Positions 6,943 through 9,780 of a stretch of DNA of 9,780 nucleotides are shown here, piece after piece. The stretch is taken from positions 1-9,780 of the forward strand of contig JAGXHH010000135.1 of the NCBI GenBank assembly GCA_024636355.1. Reading direction: 5' to 3'. The translations under genes and the position numbers were made by a program. Origin of the DNA: Desulfobacteraceae bacterium (lineage in GTDB: Bacteria > Desulfobacterota > Desulfobacteria > Desulfobacterales > Desulfosalsimonadaceae). Below the pieces are notes generated by a model that was given only the letters and a program-made list of their open reading frames with translations, was not told the origin of the DNA and searched no databases. The stretch's first letter is position 1, and every line of letters starts with the position of its first letter.

Positions 6943-7983
6943 TTAGTCGATGACCACCTGTCTGAGAATTTCCAAACTATTCAAACATTTACCTGAACCC
7001 ATAGCCACGGTCGACAACGGATCATCGGCAATGGTAATCGGCAGACCGGTTTCTTCTCTCAGGAGCCTGTCGAGATTCTTTAACAGCGCCCCACCGCCGG
7101 TCAGTACGATTCCCCGATCGACGATATCTGCGGAAAGTTCGGGGGGGGTCTGTTCCAGGGCGATTTTGGTTGTCTCCACGATCGCATCGATCTGCTCGGA
7201 AATCGCCACCCGGATCTCCTCCGAATCGATGGCAAGAATTTTGGGAATTCCCGAAACCAGATCCCGCCCTTTGACTTCGATCGTTTCATAATTATCCGAA
7301 TCCGGATAGGCGTTTCCGATCGTGGTCTTGATAATTTCAGCGGTCCGTTCGCCGATGAGCAGGTTATACTTTCGCTTGACGTACTGCATGATGGCGGAAT
7401 CCATTTTGTCACCGGCCACCCGGATCGATCGGGCGTATACAATGCCGGCCAGCGAGATGACCGCCACTTCCGTTGTGCCGCCCCCGATGTCGACTACCAT
7501 GTTGCAGGTCGGCTCGGTAATCGGCAGTCCGGCGCCGATAGCTGCGGCCATCGGCTCTTCGATCAAAAAGACCTCCCGGGCGCCTGCAGATTCAGCCGCT
7601 TCCTTGACCGCACGTTTTTCCACCGGGGTAATGCCCGTCGGCACGGCAATGACAATACGCGGCCGTACAAAGGTCCGCCGGTTATTGTGGACCTTGCGGA
7701 TGAAATGGCGCAGCATGGCTTCCGTGACATCAAAATCCGCAATCACCCCGTCATGCATGGGGCGAATGGCTACAATATTGCCCGGTGTCCGGCCAAGCAT
7801 GTTCTTTGCCTCCAAACCGACCGCGAGCACTTTGTTTTTCATGCGGTTGTCCGTGCGAACAGCCACTACCGAAGGCTCGCTTAGAACGATTCCCTTGCCT
7901 TTTACATATACCAGCGTATTGGCGGTCCCCAGATCGATCGCCAGATCGTTTGAAAAAACCCCGAGCAACGAGTCCAAAAACAA
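6943..7983 (-). CDS. mreB: Rod shape-determining actin homologue MreB
   Basis: Cytoplasmic actin-like ATPase whose membrane-bound filaments orient lateral wall synthesis. The 346 residues are full length. Nucleotide-binding motifs are clear: phosphate 1 IDLGTANT (16-23), phosphate 2 VVDIGGGTTEV (163-173) and the adenosine motif VLTGGGALLKN (293-303); the catalytic-region signature EEPMAAAIG is at 142-150. A short amphipathic N-terminus (MFLDSLLGVF) fits direct membrane attachment as in Gram-negative MreB. The start codon is TTG, chosen because a perfect AGGAGG lies 7 nt upstream and the N-terminal length agrees with the family. The codons for Pro-Pro at 280-281 sit in a C8 run. First gene of the mreBCD-mrdA-glnS cluster. 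Confidence 0.98.
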   Translation of the reverse strand: MFLDSLLGVFSNDLAIDLGTANTLVYVKGKGIVLSEPSVVAVRTDNRMKNKVLAVGLEAKNMLGRTPGNIVAIRPMHDGVIADFDVTEAMLRHFIRKVHNNRRTFVRPRIVIAVPTGITPVEKRAVKEAAESAGAREVFLIEEPMAAAIGAGLPITEPTCNMVVDIGGGTTEVAVISLAGIVYARSIRVAGDKMDSAIMQYVKRKYNLLIGERTAEIIKTTIGNAYPDSDNYETIEVKGRDLVSGIPKILAIDSEEIRVAISEQIDAIVETTKIALEQTPPELSADIVDRGIVLTGGGALLKNLDRLLREETGLPITIADDPLSTVAMGSGKCLNSLEILRQVVID

Positions 7984-7990
7984 TGTCGAG

Positions 7991-7996
7991 CCTCCT
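7991..7996 (-). promoter_or_regulatory. Strong Shine-Dalgarno fixing the TTG start of mreB
   Basis: Minus strand AGGAGG, then a 7-nt spacer, then TTG at 7983. The ideal site supports a non-ATG start; the next TTG in frame, two codons later, would be spaced less well. Confidence 0.85.
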
Positions 7997-8014
7997 GGTC
8001 TGATGGAAATAATC

Positions 8015-8032
8015 TTGCACGGATGTGCATAA
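8015..8032. promoter_or_regulatory. Small inverted repeat and TTATGCACA motif upstream of mreB
   Basis: The minus strand reads TTATGCACATCCGTGCAA: an inverted repeat of TGCAC/GTGCA around a 4-nt centre, overlapping a TTATGCACA that fits the general DnaA-box pattern TTATNCACA. It lies 30-50 bp upstream of the mreB start. It may be an operator or a weak RNA hairpin; no function can be shown from sequence alone. Confidence 0.3.
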
Positions 8033-8034
8033 TG

Positions 8035-8064
8035 TTAATCAAGACGGGATATCAGCAGAATCAT
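8035..8064 (-). other. Possible 9-codon leader ORF upstream of mreB
   Basis: The minus strand carries GGAGG, 4 nt, then an ATG opening a mini-ORF encoding MILLISRLD followed by TAA. It ends about 50 bp before the mreB TTG. Such a short frame can arise by chance; the Shine-Dalgarno is the only support. Confidence 0.25.
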
Positions 8065-8140
8065 CAATCCTCCGATCCACCGAATCGGATTAACTCCTAT
8101 CGCTAACAAAAAAGGGGGGGTATTACAAGCACAAAATCGT

Positions 8141-9232
8141 TTACAAAATCTTACGATCCATTGATTTGACACAACGGATTACCGCATCATGGAGGGCGGG
8201 ACGAAATAATTTGATTCGTTCGTTCAAACGACTCGGATGTATGCGGTTGGTCAGTAAAATAACGGAAATTCCTTCCCCCAGCTCCATCCAGAAGGAAGTT
8301 CCGGTAAAGCCGAGATGCCCGACGGTCTGATGCCGATCGAAATAGCGGCCGCTGCTCGACCCTTCCGGCGAGGGAACGTCAAATCCGACGGCCCGTTCGG
8401 CATCAGCGGGTTTCGAGAAAAAATGTGATACAATGGCCCGGCCGAACCAGTATGACGATGCGTTGCCGGCATGTTCGGCCATTAACTGGCGGAGCAGCCG
8501 ATAAACCCCGTCGACGGTTCCGAAAAGCCCGGCATGCCCTCCCACCCCGCCGAGGGCAAAGGCATTTTCGTCATGGACGATGCCATTGAGCACCCCCCGT
8601 GCAGGGCACCGCTCGGTGGCGGCATACAACCTTTCCGGACAATTTTTATCCCGGTGACGAATGAAAAACAAGTCGCCGGCCAACCGGGGGCCGTATATTG
8701 TTTCCATGACAAATCGGTCGAGCGGCATCCCGGCGACCACCTCAACAGCCGACTGCAACAACAGAAAACCGACATCACTGTATACGGTTTTCGAACCGGC
8801 TTCATGCAGCAGGGGTTCGGCGATCAGCAGGCGGCGCATTTCAGCGTTTCGATCCGCTTCGGCAAGATTCAACAGGCGGCGGTAAAACGGTCTGTAAGCC
8901 GGGAGGCCGGATGTATGGCAAAGAAGATGCCGCCACGTGATTTCCGATTTCCGAGCTTCGGCGAGTTCGGGCAAATTCCGGGCAAGCGGGGCCGACAGAT
9001 CGATTTTTTTTTCTGTTATCAGCCGCATGACCGCCAGCGTGGTTGCCAGCGGCTTGGTCAAAGACGCCAGATCAAAAACGGTGCTGCGCCCGACGGGAAT
9101 ACCGGTATACAGATTGGCCACTCCGACGGCCTTAAAAAAAAGTTCCTCATTGCCGCGGGCCACCAGGAGCACCCCTCCGGGAAATACCCCCTCGCAGACC
9201 CCCCGTTCCATGAGTGACTCGACTTCCTGCAT
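8141..9232 (-). CDS. Serine hydrolase, beta-lactamase/class C PBP-like family
   Basis: A 363-residue protein of the beta-lactamase class C / CubicO-type serine hydrolase superfamily, which includes D-Ala carboxypeptidases, esterases and peptidases. Motifs: SxxK as S57-L-T-K60 in DLASLTKP, Tyr151-Ser-Asp153 (the YxN-like catalytic tyrosine motif), RHLLCHTSGLP (101-111), GGHAGLFGT (231-239), and the third motif HLGFTGTSF (306-314), followed by LLTNRIHPSR. I see no signal peptide or lipobox after the chosen start, so the product may be cytoplasmic. The ATG at 9232 lies one base after the upstream LD-carboxypeptidase stop; there is no strong Shine-Dalgarno, which suggests coupling. An open extension to 9382 only overlaps the upstream gene. 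Pairing with a murein-peptide carboxypeptidase suggests, but does not prove, a cell-wall peptide substrate. The gene contains A9 and T8 runs. Confidence 0.9.
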   Translation of the reverse strand: MQEVESLMERGVCEGVFPGGVLLVARGNEELFFKAVGVANLYTGIPVGRSTVFDLASLTKPLATTLAVMRLITEKKIDLSAPLARNLPELAEARKSEITWRHLLCHTSGLPAYRPFYRRLLNLAEADRNAEMRRLLIAEPLLHEAGSKTVYSDVGFLLLQSAVEVVAGMPLDRFVMETIYGPRLAGDLFFIRHRDKNCPERLYAATERCPARGVLNGIVHDENAFALGGVGGHAGLFGTVDGVYRLLRQLMAEHAGNASSYWFGRAIVSHFFSKPADAERAVGFDVPSPEGSSSGRYFDRHQTVGHLGFTGTSFWMELGEGISVILLTNRIHPSRLNERIKLFRPALHDAVIRCVKSMDRKIL

Positions 9233-9233
9233 C

Positions 9234-9780
9234 TTAAACAACCGGCGATTGACAATAGGACAGCGAGGCGCTGTCGGTATCGAGAACCGCTTCAAGACCG
9301 ATGGGCAATGACAGATTCGGGTTCCCATGGCCGATGGGAAATCCGGACAGGACCGGAACGGACATGCCACCGAACCGTTCATCGATTATACGGTCGATAT
9401 CGGATGCCTCACCGCAATTTTCAAAAGTGCCGAAGCAGAGCCCGGCAATGCGGTCAAAACATCCGGCCATTTGCATCTGCGTGAGCATTCGGTCGATTCG
9501 ATACGCCTTTTCTCCGATATCCTCCAGGAAAACGACTGCACCTTCAAAACTGGGCATATACGGGGTGCCGAGCAGATGGCAAAGGGTGGCCAGATTGCCC
9601 CCTAAAACCGGCCCGCGACCACTGCCGGGACATATGAGCCGCGGCCGGTCGGCCTCTATGACCATTGGTCCGGCCTCCGTAATGGTCCGCCAGATGGAAT
9701 CGATCGTGTTCAAATCCGCCCTGCCCAGACCGGTCACCATTGGACCGTGGATCGAGATCATCCCCGAACGAGAATAGAAA
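9234..9780 (-). CDS. LD-carboxypeptidase (peptidase family S66), 5' end outside window
   Basis: The C-terminal two-thirds or so of an LdcA-type LD-carboxypeptidase, which removes the terminal D-alanine from muramyl tetrapeptides in the cytoplasm during peptidoglycan recycling. The frame stays open to the window edge, so the N-terminus with the nucleophilic serine is missing. Visible signatures are HGPMV (near 9749-9735), GGNLATLCHLLGTPY, the catalytic-Glu segment VVFLEDIGEKAYRIDRML (Glu codon at 9524-9522) and the catalytic-His segment FPIGHGNPN (His codon at 9329-9327). It ends in TAA one base before the serine hydrolase start, so the two are probably co-transcribed. An ATG at 9761 is internal: the family has HGPMV in mid-protein. 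Confidence 0.93.
   Translation of the reverse strand, partial: FYSRSGMISIHGPMVTGLGRADLNTIDSIWRTITEAGPMVIEADRPRLICPGSGRGPVLGGNLATLCHLLGTPYMPSFEGAVVFLEDIGEKAYRIDRMLTQMQMAGCFDRIAGLCFGTFENCGEASDIDRIIDERFGGMSVPVLSGFPIGHGNPNLSLPIGLEAVLDTDSASLSYCQSPVV

Larger units (their letters stand above)
7984..8140. other. 157-bp intergenic region upstream of mreB
   Basis: Contains a homopolymer pair A6G7 on the plus strand (8108-8120), a short imperfect inverted repeat (TCCGAT 8071-8076 / ATCGGA 8084-8089), the 9-codon mini-ORF, the TGCAC/GTGCA repeat and the mreB Shine-Dalgarno. I find no convincing -35/-10 pair and no U-tailed terminator for the upstream hydrolase genes, so whether mreB starts a new transcript here is not settled; the gap length suggests it does. 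Confidence 0.5.

Noticed and set aside
8071..8089. TCCGAT/ATCGGA inverted repeat as terminator of the hydrolase operon
   Set aside because: The stem is only six base pairs and no T tract follows on either strand.
9233..9382. N-terminal extension of the serine hydrolase by 50 codons
   Set aside because: It lies wholly inside the conserved C-terminal end of the LD-carboxypeptidase, reads as Cys/Pro/Arg-rich out-of-frame sequence, and family members start near the GVFPGG segment.

Overview
The window looks like a chromosomal stretch from a Gram-negative, probably anaerobic bacterium. I would guess a sulfate-reducing or syntrophic member of the Desulfobacterota (Desulfobacteraceae/Desulfosarcina-like). 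The guess rests on moderate GC content, a bacterial-type GlnRS next to an mre locus, an acyl-CoA dehydrogenase carrying a C-terminal rubredoxin-like iron domain, and a GAATCCA/GGAGCCA-type short tandem repeat between genes. It is inference; no rRNA gene or other taxonomic marker is present. All eight protein genes lie on the minus strand, so transcription runs right to left.

From right to left. (1) 9780-8141: the C-terminal part of an LD-carboxypeptidase (family S66, cut by the window end) is followed one base after its stop codon by a serine beta-lactamase-like hydrolase (SxxK, YSD, HxG motifs). The pair suggests handling or recycling of peptidoglycan peptides. (2) 8140-7984: a 157-bp gap with a 9-codon mini-ORF, a small inverted repeat and the strong Shine-Dalgarno of mreB. 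(3) 7983-1946: the cell-elongation cluster mreB-mreC-mreD-mrdA (PBP2), followed 16 bp downstream by glnS. Gaps between these genes are 0 to 16 bp, so they probably form one operon. rodA, the usual gene after mrdA, is not here. (4) 1945-1615: a 331-bp gap with a 41-codon open stretch of unknown status, a strong bidirectional terminator and the promoter of the next gene. (5) 1614-271: a single-gene unit encoding an acyl-CoA dehydrogenase fused to a rubredoxin-like domain. (6) 270-1: a near-perfect 18-bp terminator hairpin, an AT-rich spacer and a tandem array of a 14-bp unit that continues beyond the window start.

Functionally, regions 1 and 3 both concern the cell wall: MreB filaments, MreC/MreD and the PBP2 transpeptidase build the lateral wall, while the two hydrolases probably act on wall peptides. 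GlnRS appears to be co-expressed with the elongation machinery. The acyl-CoA dehydrogenase belongs to acyl-CoA (fatty or aromatic acid) oxidation and is transcriptionally separate. I see no defence, phage, CRISPR or secondary-metabolite system. The most notable items are the rubredoxin fusion, the cysteine-rich putative metal site in PBP2, the missing rodA, and the intergenic repeat array.
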